Assembly (NCBI GenBank): GCA_030533445.1
Contig: CM060069.1
Span: 5,991,924-6,055,923, forward strand
Reading direction: 5' to 3'
From: Cyprinodon diabolis
Lineage: Eukaryota; Chordata; Actinopteri; Cyprinodontiformes; Cyprinodontidae
DNA: 64,000 nucleotides
Shown: positions 24,001 to 35,963 of the stretch, piece by piece
Layout of the letters: the number at the start of each line of letters is the position of its first letter
Numbering within the stretch: position 1 is the stretch's first letter
Notes under the pieces: generated by a model
The model's input: only the letters and a program-made list of their open reading frames with translations
Database searches by the model: none
Told to the model about the DNA's origin: nothing
Translations under genes and position numbers: made by a program

Positions 24001-24890
24001 CAATGTTAGGATAATTATCATTAATGATGTTTGACTTTATTACACCTTAATATTAGCTGCCTGTTGCATGTCAGAAATAATGTTTTCCCCAGTAGTGTAT
24101 CTAATTTGTCCAGTTCTTCGGTCCGGTTATATACAGTTATAATATATAATATAATATAGTTTTATAGATTTTGGAGATCGGCCTGTTTTAGAGTGAGGTC
24201 CGGTTTCTCTGGCCGTGACTGCCGCGATGTGCTTTTCTTCATCCTCTGACATGGGAGCTGGCTCTGAGCTCCTCTGGCTGTGTGTTTCCTGGACGGGGCC
24301 GCCTTTTATACAGCTGCTTTTTGTATCTCTGTCTCCTTTAACCTCAGTCGGCCTCGGCAGATGGCCGCTGACACTGAGCCTGGTTCTGCTGGAGTCTTTC
24401 CTCTCCACTGTCGCTACAAGCATGCTTAGTATAAGGGACTGCATTTGAGTCAATTAGTCGATGTAACCCGTTGGTTTTCCTTAGATAACGTTGAATCGAT
24501 TTGACTGTATAATCTGGTGAACTGCAAAGTGCCTTGAAATGACGTGTTGTGCATTGGTGCTATATAAATAAACTGAATTGAATCGAATGGTGTGTGATAA
24601 TATGGCAGACCGGAGTTGTATAAAATGCTTCTTTAACTGTTAATCGGGGCCAATTCCCGAGAAGTGAGCCCGGTTGGTAAGCAGCTGCCTTCTGTAACTC
24701 TAAGCAACTTTTCTGAACTGAGTAAGATTACAATTTCTATCAAAATCTGTTGTCTCCTGGTTATTTAATACATATAAGTTATGAAGTGTCATTAAAAGAG
24801 TTTCTCCCGAGTGATCTTTTTTTAGTAAAACGAACCGGAGAGAGAAAGCTTCAAGGTGTAGACAGAGCTTACCTTTAACAACACGCTAGT
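24001..24890 (-). repeat. Dispersed repeat R, minus copy split by an L2 tail
   Basis: Parts 24,030-24,150 and 24,640-24,880 are reverse complements of the two halves of the repeat at 10,237-10,745. The piece between them is a plus-strand L2 3' end. The right side may extend further (to about 25,000), since the boundary is unknown. Confidence 0.6.
24160..24598 (+). mobile_element. L2 3' UTR and tail inserted in repeat R
   Basis: Runs from GGAGATCGGCCTGTTTTAGAG through TGGCCGCTGACACTGAGCCTGG and TCCTCTCCACTGTCGC to the terminal GCTATATAAATAAACTGAATTG repeat. 5'-truncated within the 3' UTR, no coding capacity. Confidence 0.88.
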
Positions 24891-25679
24891 TGTCTTGATT
24901 GAGAAACGTTCTCAGGTGTGCAGAAACACGGGTCGGCGCAGCCGCCCGCAAAGAAAAACAGCAGAACCCCAGAGACCCTAACATTAGCTGAGTATACTTA
25001 AAACAGAGAGTAATGTTGACAAAGTAGTGCGCATTCCCTTCAACTTTAAAGTGAATCAGTCAGCCTCGGGGTTTGCTGGTTAGTCCTGATTTACTTTCAA
25101 GAGTTTCTGAAGGGTTCCTGTTAGAAGTGTTGCTGCCACAGAGGAAATGCATTTATAACATCAGAAAACAAGGTCATCCAGCCTCTCCATGTGTTTCTGG
25201 CTGAAATGAAGCAGGGAGAAAATCTGTCACAGATGATGAGCTCAAAAAGATGAAAATGCCAAATGTCAAAGGAATTGATCATCGGCTTTGAAGAACCTGA
25301 CAGGATGAACCGAGAGTCAGAATCAGAAATAAGAAGCACTAATGTGTGCTGTAGTTTTTTTCTAGTCAGATGGCAGAAAAGCCTTTAAACACTGTGGCTT
25401 TTTTAAAGGGAAAACATTTTCTTTCAGAAGTTTCCTTTATTTTTTGGCAGATGTGTCAAAAATATTAAAAAAGCTTTTTAATCAAGTAAAAGTCTAAAAG
25501 TACCAGTTTAAGAATTACATAAAATATAAAAGCAAAGCAACACTAACAACCAACCAACCCAAAAGGAACATTCCTCCACAGGTCAATTACATAACTGTAT
25601 ATTAAGATAATAAGATCTATTAATTTGAGACACACCAGTCTAACTGATTCAACTGCATATTAACAACAATTACATTTTA
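24891..25679. other. Unassigned stretch
   Basis: No gene or named repeat recognised. Confidence 0.5.
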
Positions 25680-25985
25680 CTGCAGTGCAAATATGACAAA
25701 CCTTGTATGAATAGTAGTAGCCATTCAAAACTTCCCCACTTTCCTTAATGGGCCCTTGGCTGGTTCACCTACAATTCCTTTTTAAACATCAGAAATTGTA
25801 CTAAACTATATTTTCTGTCATGATTCATGGACATTACGATGTAAAGAGAAGTGTCATCTCCTGGTCAGACCCTGTAATTCAGTGAAAGGGTGGAGTCAGA
25901 GTAAAAAAAATGCATGCCCAGAAGAAAGCCAGTGGCTGGAAGTTGGAGGGGATTTTGCTGGGAGTTGCAGGGGAGTATAAACCCT
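25680..25985 (+). repeat. Dispersed repeat X
   Basis: Matches the region 55,300-55,605 in reverse complement: GTAGCCATTCAAAACTTCCCC, TTAATGGGCCCTTGGCTG, CTGTAATTCAGTGAAAGGGTG, AAGTTGGAGGGGATTTTGCTGG. Class unknown; about 300 bp. Confidence 0.7.
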
Positions 25986-26523
25986 TTCAATTTAATTCAG
26001 TTTATTTCTATAGAACCAATTCACAACACGCAATCTCAAGGCACTTTACATTTCACCAGATCATACAGTCAAAAGTTCAAAGTTTTCTATCTAAGGAAAA
26101 GCAGCTGATTGAATCGACTCATTGACTCGATTGCAATCCCTCACACTAAGCATGCTTGTAGCGACAGTGGAGAGGAAAAACTCCCTTTTAACCGGAAGAA
26201 ACCTCTAGCAGAAAAAGGCTCAGTGTGAGCGGCCATCTGCAAAGGCCGACTGGGGTTCAAGGAGACAGAAACAGAGATATAGAAAGAAGCAGAGATAAAA
26301 AAAAAAAAGCAACTGTAAAAGGCAGACGAGCACCGAGCCAGCTCCCATGTAAGAGGATGAAGAGAGCACATCCAGCCAGTCACAGCCAGAGAAACAGGAC
26401 TACACTGAAAAACAGACTGATCTCCAGCATCTATAAACAAAGGTGTTGCTGGCAGCAGCCCAGCTGATATTACTCTCCAGGATGGAGTCACAGCCAACCA
26501 GGAACAGACGAGGCGAAGCTACC

Positions 26524-26890
26524 ATGTCAGCTTCCATGTTCTTTGACATGGAAGATGGCTCTGAGCTCTGCCTGATTTTGTCGTTATGGGGCGGGGCCTC
26601 ATGTGGAGCTGGTTGACGGTTACCTTTTTATCTCTGCATCTTTCTGTATGTCTGCTTCTGTCTCCCTGAACCCTTGCCAGAAAGCCGCTCAAACTTCCCG
26701 TTAAAAGGGAGTTTTTCCTCTCCACTGTTGCTACGAGCATGCTAGGTGTGAAGGATTTCCTTTGATTCAATTAGTCGATGTAATCAACTAGTCTCCCTTA
26801 AATAGAAAACTTTGAACCAATCTTACTGTGTGATCTGGTTGAATTGTCTCTGTAAAGTGGCATAAATAAACTGAACTGAATTCACTTAAA
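26524..26890 (+). mobile_element. L2 3' tail, plus strand, nested
   Basis: GATGGCTCTGAGCTCTGCC, TTCCCGTTAAAAGGGAGTTTTTCC and GGCATAAATAAACTGAACTG are the L2 3' UTR and tail in plus orientation, head to head with the minus-strand copy. Confidence 0.82.
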
Positions 26891-27470
26891 ACACAGTTTC
26901 AGAAAAGGCCCAGTCAATAACTATGTCTAAAAGAGAGACAGTAAGCACAGAAAGCAAGGCCAACTGTATCATCTTTCATATTAAGCCGTTGAATAGAACA
27001 GCCCAGCTAAGGCCTTCCTCCAGGATAGTATCACAAATAAACAGAGTGCCGGGCCAGATATAGCTATGAAGAAAAAAAGCTGAGAAAACAAAGTTAAAAA
27101 TTGAAGTGATGAATAATGCAGAATAAAAGAGAAGTAAAATTTAGCAGAGTGAGTGGAAGAAGTCTTTACTGTATGCTTTCCAGCGGCCCAAGACTATAGC
27201 AGCTTAGCTACAAAGATAACACAGAATATTATAAACCACTCTCACTATAAGCTTTATAAAAAAAAAGAAAGCTTACTTTTAAGTCTTGCTTAAAAGTAGA
27301 CAGAGTGTCTGCCTCACTGACTAACACTGGTAGTTGTTTCCACAGGAGAGGAGTCTGATAAGTAAAAGATCTGCCTCCTCTTCTACTTTGAGATTATAAA
27401 GCAGAGTTGTAGTTTAACACACATCTCTGCAGCTTCTCTACTGTTACCCACTCTTTACTCCATCCAGACA

Positions 27471-28274
27471 GTGTCTTGCCCACGACCAAAATCTAATAAA
27501 TTAGCAAATATTCCCAAAGGAGTAAATCATGATAATCTAATTAAAATCAAAATAACTCCAATTGGGGAAAAAGTTAAAACAATTAAATGCGGTCTGTTTA
27601 ACATAAGATCTCTTTCCTCTAAAAGTCTGCTAGTTAATGACTTGATTTGTGATAATCACATTGACTTGTTTTGCCTTACAGAAACCTGGCTGCAGCAAGA
27701 GGATTATGTGAGCATAAATGAGGCAACTCCTTCAAGCTATTTAAATTTTCACATACCCAGAAGTTCTGTCCGAGGAGAAGGAGTAGCAACAATCTTCCAG
27801 TCTGACTTACTGATTACTCCCAAAACAGTAAATACCTACAACTCTTTTGAACATTTAACCCTTAATTTCCCTGATCCAAATTTCAAGGCAAGAAAACCTC
27901 TTCTTTTTGTAACTTTGTATCGTCCACCAGGTCCTTACTCTGAATTTTTAGATGAGTTTTCAGAGTTCCTTTCTGATTTGGTATTAAATACTGACAGGGT
28001 CATCATAGTGGGAGATTTTAACATCCATGCTGACATTGAGGGCGATAGCTTAAGAGCGGCCTTTAATGCTATCTTAGACACTATTGGCTTTGTTCAAAAT
28101 GTGAATAGTCCCACACATTCTCATCTTCATACTTTGGATCTTGTGCTGACATACGGCATAGAATGTGAAGAAATAACAGTATTTCCTCACAACCCTGTCC
28201 TCTCTGACCACTTTCTAATAACCTTCAGGATTACTTTAACAGAGTTCTCCTCCCCCAAAAGAAGGTTCAATTAG
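27471..28274 (+). pseudogene. L2 ORF2 N-terminus: apurinic/apyrimidinic endonuclease
   Basis: The endonuclease nicks target DNA to start target-primed reverse transcription. Motifs visible are [41 protein letters not shown] and PVLSDHFLI, the usual order for the APE-like fold, including the Glu, Asp/Asn and Asp/His catalytic positions. The frame ends at 28,274; RT continues in a different frame, so one small indel near 28,265 separates them. The start at 27,471 is the first in-frame ATG and may not be the original. Confidence 0.9.
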
Positions 28275-28338
28275 TAGATCGTTATCAGATAGTGCAGTTA
28301 TACATTTTAAAGAATCTGCTTCACTTTCTCTCTCCTCT

Positions 28339-30360
28339 GTGTCGCTGAGCAGTGCTGCAGAGTGCAAAAGCATAGCTTATTCCCCTTCACAGGTTGATTA
28401 TTTTGTTGATGGGGTTGCTAGTTCTCTAAGTACTGCCTTAGACAACGCAGCTCCTTTGAAAATGAAAACCGTTAAAAATAGAAAGCTTGCTCCTTGGTTT
28501 AATGAAGAGCTGCGTACTTTGAAGCAAAATGCTAGGAAACTGGAAAGAAAATATCGCTCCACAGGCCTGCGGGAGTCCTTCCTAGTCTGGAAAAATAGTT
28601 TACTGCTGTATAAGAGGACCCTTTGTAAAGCAAGAGCAGCATACTTCTCCTCATTAATAGAGGAGAACAAGAATAATCCTAGATTTCTTTTTAATACAGT
28701 TGCCAAACTCACCCAGAGCCATAGCTCTGTCGAACCATCCATTCCACCTGCTCTTAGCAGCAATGATTTTATGGGATTCTTTATAAATAAGATTGATCTT
28801 ATTAAAAATAAGATCATAAGCACTCCTCTATCCGCAATTGTACCTGAGGTAGTCATGGAATCTGAACCGGGTTTAGACTGCTTTGATCCAATTGAACTTT
28901 CTGAATTAGCAAAATTATTGTCTTCATCTAAGCCTTCAACTTGTATGTTAGATCCAGTTCCAACCAGGTTATTTAAGGAGGTATTCTCTTTGATCTCCTC
29001 CTCCATTTTAGATGTGATTAATCTATCTCTGTTACAGGGATATGTACCTAAAGCTTTTAAGGTTGCTGTAATTAAACCTCTGCTTAAGAAACCGTCTCTT
29101 GACCCAGATGACTTGGTCAATTATAGACCTATATCCAATCTTCCTTTCTTATCTAAAATCCTTGAAAAAGTAGTTGCCAAACACGTTTGCGATCTCTTAC
29201 ATGATAATAAACTTTTTGAAGAGTTTCAGTCTGGCTTTAGAGCTCATCATAGCACTGAAACAGCTCTGGTGAAAGTCACTAATGATATTCTCATGGCCTC
29301 AGATAATGGACTTGTATCTGTGCTCGTCCTGTTGGATCTTAGTGCTGCATTTGATACAGTTGACCCTAATATTCTTTTAGAAAGACTTGAATATTTTGTT
29401 GGAAATAAAGGAACAGCACTAGACTGGTTTAAATCCTATCTATCTGATCGAATTCAGTTTGTTCATGTTAATGATAGATCTTCAACATGCTCAAAGGTTA
29501 CCTGCGGAGTACCACAGGGATCAGTGCTAGGACCAATTCTCTTTACTTTATACATGCTCCCAATCGGTAGAGTTATTAGACAGCATGGCATTAATTTCCA
29601 CTGTTATGCTGATGATACCCAGCTATATCTGTCTATAAATCCAGATGAAGCTAACCCATTACATAGATTACAGGCATGTCTTGAAGACATAAAAACCTGG
29701 ATGACTCTTAACTTTCTGCTTCTGAATGCAGACAAAACAGAAGTTATAGTCTTTGGACCAGAGTCTCTGAAAAAGAAGCTGATTAGCCAGTCACTTCATT
29801 TGGATGGGATTAAACTGATTTCAGATAATAAAGTAAAAAATCTTGGTGTTATTTTTGATCAGGACCTGTCATTTAAATCCCAGATCAAAGAGGTTTCTAG
29901 AATTTCCTTCTTTCATCTTAGGAATATTGCAAAAATTAGAAATCTCCTGTCCAGGGGTGATGCTGAGAAAATAGTCCATGCATTTGTTACTTCAAGGCTG
30001 GACTATTGTAATTCTTTACTATCAGGAAGTCCACAAACTGTAGTTAAAAGCCTTCAGCTGATCCAAAATGCTGCAGCCAGAGTTCTGATGAAAATTAAAA
30101 AGAGAGATCATATCTCTCCTATCCTGGCTTCTCTTCATTGGCTTCCTGTTAAATCAAGAATAGAATTTAAAATCCTCCTTCTCACATATAAAGCCTTAAA
30201 TGGCCAAGCTCCATCTTATATCAGAGATCTGATTGTTCCTTATGTTCCTAACAGAGCACTTCACTCTCAATCTGCAGGTTTACTAGTGGTTCCTAGAATT
30301 TCTAAAAGTAGAATGGGAGGCAGATCTTTTAGTTATCAGGCTCCTCTCCTGTGGAACTAA
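28339..30360 (+). pseudogene. L2 ORF2: reverse transcriptase
   Basis: 673 codons with the RT core: [53 protein letters not shown] (first catalytic Asp), [13 protein letters not shown], the active-site [10 protein letters not shown] and [11 protein letters not shown]. The C-terminal region matches the fragment at 8866-9368. The frame ends at LLWN with TAA at 30,358, where other copies have Gln and about 33 further codons, so the C-terminus is cut short. The frame is open upstream of the chosen Met, which marks the break from the endonuclease frame and not a true start. Confidence 0.92.
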
Positions 30361-31740
30361 CTACCAGTTTTAGTCCGTGAGGCAGACACCCTGTCTACTT
30401 TTAAGGCTAGGCTTAAAACTTTCCTTTTTGATAAAGCTTATAGTTGGAGTGGCTCAAGTTATCCTGAGCTATCTCTATAGTTATGCTGCTATAGGCTTAG
30501 ACTTCTGGAGGACATAGGGACTCCCATTTCATCATTCTGCTTCATTCTCTCTCTATCTCCTATTCTGCAGAATCTGTTAGTTCAATCTCTAACCTTCTGC
30601 TCTCTCTGCTTTTCCTCAGAGTAGCTTTGCCTCGTCTGTTCCTGTTTGGCTGTGACGGCATCCTGGAAAGAAACATCAGCTGTGCTGCTTCCATCAACAC
30701 CCTTGTTTGTAGATGTTGGAGATCGGCCTGTTTTCCATTGTGGTCCTGTTTCTCTGACCGTGACTGAGTGGATGTGCTCTCTTCATCCTCTGGCATGGGA
30801 GCTGGCTCGGAGCTCGTCTGCCTGGCTGTGTGTTTCCTGGACGGGGCCGCCTTTTACAGCTGCTTTTTGTGTCTCTGCTTCCGTCTCCTTGAACCCCAGT
30901 CGGCCTCAGCAGATGGCCGCTCACACTGAGCCTGGTTCTGCTGGAGGTTTCTTCCTGTTAAAAGGGAGTTTTTCCTCTCCACTGTCGCTACAAGCACGCT
31001 TAGTGTAAGGGATTGTATTTGAGTCAATGAGTCAATGCAATCAACTGGTTTTCCTTAGATAGAAAACTTTGTATCAATTTGACTGTATGATCTGGTGAAC
31101 TGTTAAGTGCCTTGAGATGACATGTGTTGTGAATTTGGTGCTATATAAATAAACTGAATTGAATTGAATATAGAAACCACTAGTAAATCTGCAGACTGAG
31201 AGCGAAGCGCACTGTTATAAGGAACAATTAGATCCCTGATAAAGGATATAACTTGTTTTATGGGACTTTATACATGTAAGGGGGATTTTAAATTCAATTC
31301 AAATCTGGATTTAACTTAAAGCCAATGATGGGAAGATAAAATAGGAGAACTATCTCTTTTTAAAATATCATTAAAACTCTAAGTGCAGCATTTTGGAACA
31401 GATGGTGGCTTTTATATGCATTTGCTGACTTCCTGATTGTAAAGAATTACAATAGTCCAACCTTAAAGTCACAATTTATCGGCCAGTTTTTCAGAATCAA
31501 CATTGGAAAGGATATTTTGAATTTAATCAAATTGCAGAAATGAAAAAGGAGTCTACAGACCTATTTAATATGGAATTATGTGATAATTTATATTGATCAA
31601 AGGGTCATTTTCAAAAACTCTTGTCCAAAGATAATAATTTATTTTCCCCCCAAGCAAAACATGTTTACAGAAATTGATTGTGATCTAACAGACAAGGTCT
31701 TCAGGATTTTTGGACAAATATACTGAATAACATTAGCATA

Positions 31741-32711
31741 TAAGGTGGTGGGCGGTGCATCTGTTACGTAGGCCTTCAGTTGGCCCCCTCTCAACTTAAC
31801 CCCTTGACGTCCGAATTTATATATAAATTATAAGTGTATATATAATAACTAACTACTAGGGACCAGTTGTAACATGAGCTCACCAAAGGTTCTGCTCAAT
31901 GAATGTGTAAGAACTGGGACTGAGTGAATGCACATACTATCTTGGTAATACAAAAGATTTGTTACATTTTTCACATTTTAATAAAAGAAACTGTCAATAG
32001 TATTCAAATATGAAATGCAACAAGTGCAGGTATGACTGAGATGAAAATTAGTTTTAGGTTGAATACAAAGATCTATTAGAAAGAAGCACAGTCAAGATAA
32101 CCGCAATCGTCTCTGCCTTATTTACATCATCAGTAGCCATTTAGATTCAATACGCATCTATTTACCAGATGAACAGCGCATAAGGCATGGAAATAAAATA
32201 TATTGCACTCGCCAGAGAGGCTGATCATTTATAAACTAAATCCATCCTTCTGTCTTTGTGCAGGAAGTCTTAGTATATCCAGCTACTTTTAACAAAACCA
32301 AATCCAAAAAGCAGATTGTCACTAGCTTAACTTTGCTGTAAACGTTTTGCTCTAACTGACCAATCAGAGGACAGAAAATCCAGCGTTCAGTTGAGCCCAC
32401 CTACAATTTTGGAGAGCTCTTTCAGTAATTCTGGGTAAACTTTTTGTCTCAAATGCTCTTGATTCCCTGGAGCACATGGCTCAGGCCTCCCAAACATGAC
32501 CTTGGTGCTTGGTTTGTTCAAGTGGTTGACCCTTACAAAATCCCTGATCAGGTCAGGATGACAGTTATTTGTGACTCTCTGAGGGCTAAACTTAGATCTT
32601 TGCCCCTTCATGGCTGAGGGCCCAATAGGGCCTCTGAACTGAATTGGATCGAGGGGGAATTTCATTCCAAGTAAGTTCATATTCCAAAGAAGAGTAGGCA
32701 TTTATGTCTAG
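31741..32711. other. Mostly unassigned stretch with one candidate exon
   Basis: No repeat family recognised between two L2 copies. It contains the minus-strand frame 32,387-32,701, described separately. Confidence 0.5.
32387..32701 (-). other. Unrecognised 104-aa open frame, possible exon or relic
   Basis: Minus-strand frame from ATG at 32,701 to TGA at 32,387. The predicted peptide is not low-complexity and has a balanced composition: FPLDPIQFRGPIGPSAMKG, NCHPDLIRDFVRVNHLNK, MFGRPEPCAPGNQEHLRQK, VYPELLKELSKIVG. I do not recognise the family. A GTAGGTGGG sequence close to the end could act as a splice donor, but I see no partner exon. It lies between LINE fragments, so it may equally be a chance frame or part of an unknown element. 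Confidence 0.25.
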
Positions 32712-33350
32712 TCCTGAATATTCAATTCAATGTAGTTTATTTATATAGCGCCAATTCACAACACGTCATCTCAAGGCACTTTTACAGACAATAGAGTCAG
32801 ATTGGATAAAAGTTTTTGTTGTGTGATACATATTGATTTTAACTAGCTCCATAGGTGGTCCCATCCAGGAATGACACAACCAGACAGAAAAGCTCCAATT
32901 ATTTTATCAGAGGATGAAAGAGAGTACATTTAGTACAGTTAGTCACAATAATAGAAACAGGATTCCACCGATAAATAGGCCAAGCTCCAACATCTATAAA
33001 CATGTCGATAAACCAGATGTCGATGGCAGCAGGACAGCTGATATTTCAATCCAGGATGAAGTCAAAGCCGAGCAGGAATCTATCAGATGAAGCTAGTATG
33101 ACAGGAAAAAGCAGAGAGAACATAAATTTATAAGTGGAACTATTCCATGCTCCCTTGCATTGCCATAGCAGGCACCAATTAACAAATACTGCAGAATGGG
33201 AGAATAGAGATAGAATGAAACAGAATAAGGTAAAGTGGTCCCTATGTCATCCAGAAGCCTAAAAATATACTGTAGCAGTATAAATGTAGAAAATAGCTCA
33301 GGAAAATGGCCTATTTTGGAGAAGTATGAGAAAGTGCAGCCAAAATAGGA
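32712..33350 (-). mobile_element. L2-clade LINE 3' fragment
   Basis: Begins with the reverse-complemented tail (CAATTCAATGTAGTTTATTTATATAGCG in the first 30 bases, then CAATTCACAACACGTCATC) and continues through the 3' UTR to near TGGCCTATTTTGG. A short unrelated insert is likely at 33,125-33,180. Confidence 0.85.
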
Positions 33351-33889
33351 CTAGGCTAAAACCAAGAAAATAAAACGTCTGTCCAAAGTAAAATTCTCCC
33401 CTTCTGGATCAGGTTGTTAAAGCTCTACCTCCACCTACCCTTCTACTCACCCAGAGACTAAGCAAACATCATAATATGCCTGGAAGTATGTTTTAAGGAT
33501 ATACCCCTTTACATTCGGACCAGGGAAATGTAATTTCAATAGGCGACTGGTTCTGTTCTGTCGACATAGAAGGTGCAAATTTTGGTGTCCCCATTGCACC
33601 AATTCACTGGCAGTCTCTTCAGGATCCTGCTATTTAGACTGGGAAAAACAGATATGGGAAAGTGTTTCTTCTGTATTACTGTTATTTTAGCTACAGTACT
33701 TATTTGTGGGGGGTTTTTTTATACAGTTTTTAAAATGGCTTTAAATTTGCAAAAAACATTTTTATCTGATATTTCAATTCCAGTATTTTTTTTTTCAATT
33801 CTAGTATATTGAGGCAGATGTTTTGATTGAGTACTCAGTACTTGAGTAACTTAAAAAAAATACCTTTTCACTTATATATATTTTTTTAC
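33351..33889. other. Unassigned stretch
   Basis: No gene recognised. Confidence 0.5.
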
Positions 33890-34022
33890 TCTTTACTTTT
33901 ATGTTCTTTTATACTCTTTTCTAAGCTCAGCATTTGTGTGACCACTTTTGTAATCATTTTGCTTCTGTAACACCAGAATCTCCCCATTGTGGGACAATAA
34001 AGGGATGTTCTGTTCTATTCTA
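33890..34022 (+). mobile_element. LINE 3'-tail fragment
   Basis: CTGTAACACCAGAATCTCCCC, ATTGTGGGACAATAAAGGGATG and a TTCTGTTCTATTCTATA end resemble the 3' terminus of a common teleost LINE (Rex/CR1-like by memory) that ends in short tandem pentamers. Confidence 0.5.
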
Positions 34023-34138
34023 TATACCCTTACTTGACTACCTTGTTTAAATTAGTTTTACTTAATTAATAATACGCCGAAGCAATGCTACTTAAATAGG
34101 GTTGTTTGGTACTCTATCCACCTCTGCACCGCTGATTT

Positions 34139-35963
34139 CTTTTAAGCCGCTTTTGGGTATATTTGAGATATATATATATTTTTTTTTTTGGGGGGGGGGG
34201 TCCATCACCCTGCAGGTCAGCAAAATAGACTGCAGTAAAGCACACCTTTGTTTGATCTTTGTCTCTGGTTAATACTGACTTTATGTTTTAAAACTGGGTT
34301 CTGATGTCAGTGGAAGAACATCTCTAAAACTGTAATTAACATTTACTAAACAGCCAGGTGTTTCTGAATAAAAATGCTGAGCAAGAAATCATTTTATTCT
34401 TTTATTTTGGAAGCCTACATAGCGTAATATAATTAATATATACGGCCCTCATTGAGCTTGACCAAGGCACCTTACAGTAGAACTGCAGTCAGTCCCTGGA
34501 TTGGCATGGCTATTTCTGCCCCTACATAGTTAGCATGGCTATTTCTGCCCCTACATAGTTAGCATGGCTATTTCTGCCCCTACATAGTTAGCATGGCTAT
34601 TTCTGCCCCTACATAGTTAGCATGGCTATCACTGCCCCTACATAGTTAGCATGGCTATTTCTGCCCCTACATAGTTAGCATGGCTATCACTGCCCCTACA
34701 TAGTTTGCATGGCTATCACTGTCCCTGCATAGTTAGCATGGCTATCACTGTCCCTGCATAGTTAGCATGGCTATCACTGCCCCTACATAGTTAGCATGAC
34801 TATCACTGTCCCTACATAGTTAGCATGACTATCACTGCCCGTACATAGTTAGCATGACTATCACTGCCCTTACCCAGTTAGCATGGCTATCACTGCCCCT
34901 ACATAGTTAACATGGCTATCACTGCCGTTACCCAGTTAGCATGGCTATCACTGCCCCTACACAGTTAGCACAGCTATCACTGCCCCTACATAGTTAGCAT
35001 GGCTATCTCTTCCCCTACATAGTTAGCATGGCTATTTCTGCCCCTACATAGTTAGCATGGCTATCACTGCCCCTACATAGTTATCATGGCTATCACTGTC
35101 CCTGCATAGTTAGCATGGCTATCACTGTCCCTGCATAGTTAGCATGGCTATCACTGCCCCTACATAGTTAGCATGACTATCACTGTCCCTACATAGTTAG
35201 CATGACTATCACTGCCCGTACATAGTTAGCATGACTATCACTGCCCTTACCCAGTTAGCATGGCTATCACTGCCCCTACATAGTTAACATGGCTATCGCT
35301 GCCCTTACCCAGTTAGCATGGCTATCACTGCCCCTACACAGTTAGCACAGCTATCACTGCCCCTACATAGTTAGCATGGCTATCTCTTCCCCTACATAGT
35401 TAGCATGGCTATCACTTCCCCTACATAGTTAGCATGGCGATCACTGCCCCTACATAGTTAGCATGACTATCTCTTCCCCTACATAGTTAGCATGGCTATC
35501 ACTTCCCCTACATAGTTAGCATGGCTATCACTTCCCCTACATAGTTAGCATGGCTATCACTGCCCCTACATAGTTAGCATGGCTATCACTTCCCCTACAT
35601 AGTTAGCATGGCTATCACTGCCCCTACATAGTTAGCATGACTATCTCTTCCCCTACATAGTTAGCATGGCTATCACTTCCCCTACATAGTTAGCATGGCT
35701 ATCACTTCCCCTACATAGTTAGCATGGCTATCACTGCCCCTACATAGTTAGCATGACTATCACTGCACCTACATAGTTAGGGACTCATTTCCCACTGGGA
35801 TCAGCTTCATAGTCATGGAAGTACACTTCTTTGATTTTATTTATTTTGCTCAGGCTACACGTACGTGCCCAAAGCCTGCCAAATGTTGAAAGGGCCATTT
35901 TATTGTCATTTTTGTAAAAAATGTACACATTCAGTAATAAAACGTCACAGTTACCAGTTTCCT
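34139..35963. repeat. Module 1 (44 minisatellite units)
   Basis: Minisatellite block 34,504-35,779 = 1276 bp = 44 x 29. The spacer has GGTCAGCAAAATAG, GTTTGATCTTTG and AATGCTGAGCAAG variants that differ from both later spacer types, so this module is an outlier. Variant units such as TGCCCGTACATAG, CTTACCCAG and ACACAGTTAGCACAG occur in a set order that repeats twice inside the block. Confidence 0.93.

Larger units (their letters stand above)
27406..31168 (+). mobile_element. L2-clade LINE with endonuclease and RT (about 3.76 kb)
   Basis: The longest LINE in the window: a short 5' part, the endonuclease frame, the RT frame, the 3' UTR and the terminal GCTATATAAATAAACTGAATTG repeat. It interrupts a minus-strand L2 between CTTCTACTTTGAG and TAGAAACCACTAG. 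Clade assignment to L2 (Maui-like in fish) rests on the EN and RT style. It is inactivated by a frameshift near 28,265 and an early stop at 30,358. Confidence 0.92.
25986..31740 (-). mobile_element. Minus-strand L2 copy hosting two later L2 insertions
   Basis: The tail begins at 25,986 (TTTAATTCAGTTTATTTC). L2 sequence continues to 26,523, resumes at about 26,890-27,405 (3' UTR and RT C-terminus), and resumes again at 31,170 (AGAAACCACTAGTAAATCTGC) through diverged RT sequence to about 31,740. The two gaps are filled by plus-strand L2 copies. 5' truncated; the right end is approximate. Confidence 0.8.

Noticed and set aside
28398..29120. 240-codon minus-strand frame
   Set aside because: Antisense shadow of the L2 reverse transcriptase.
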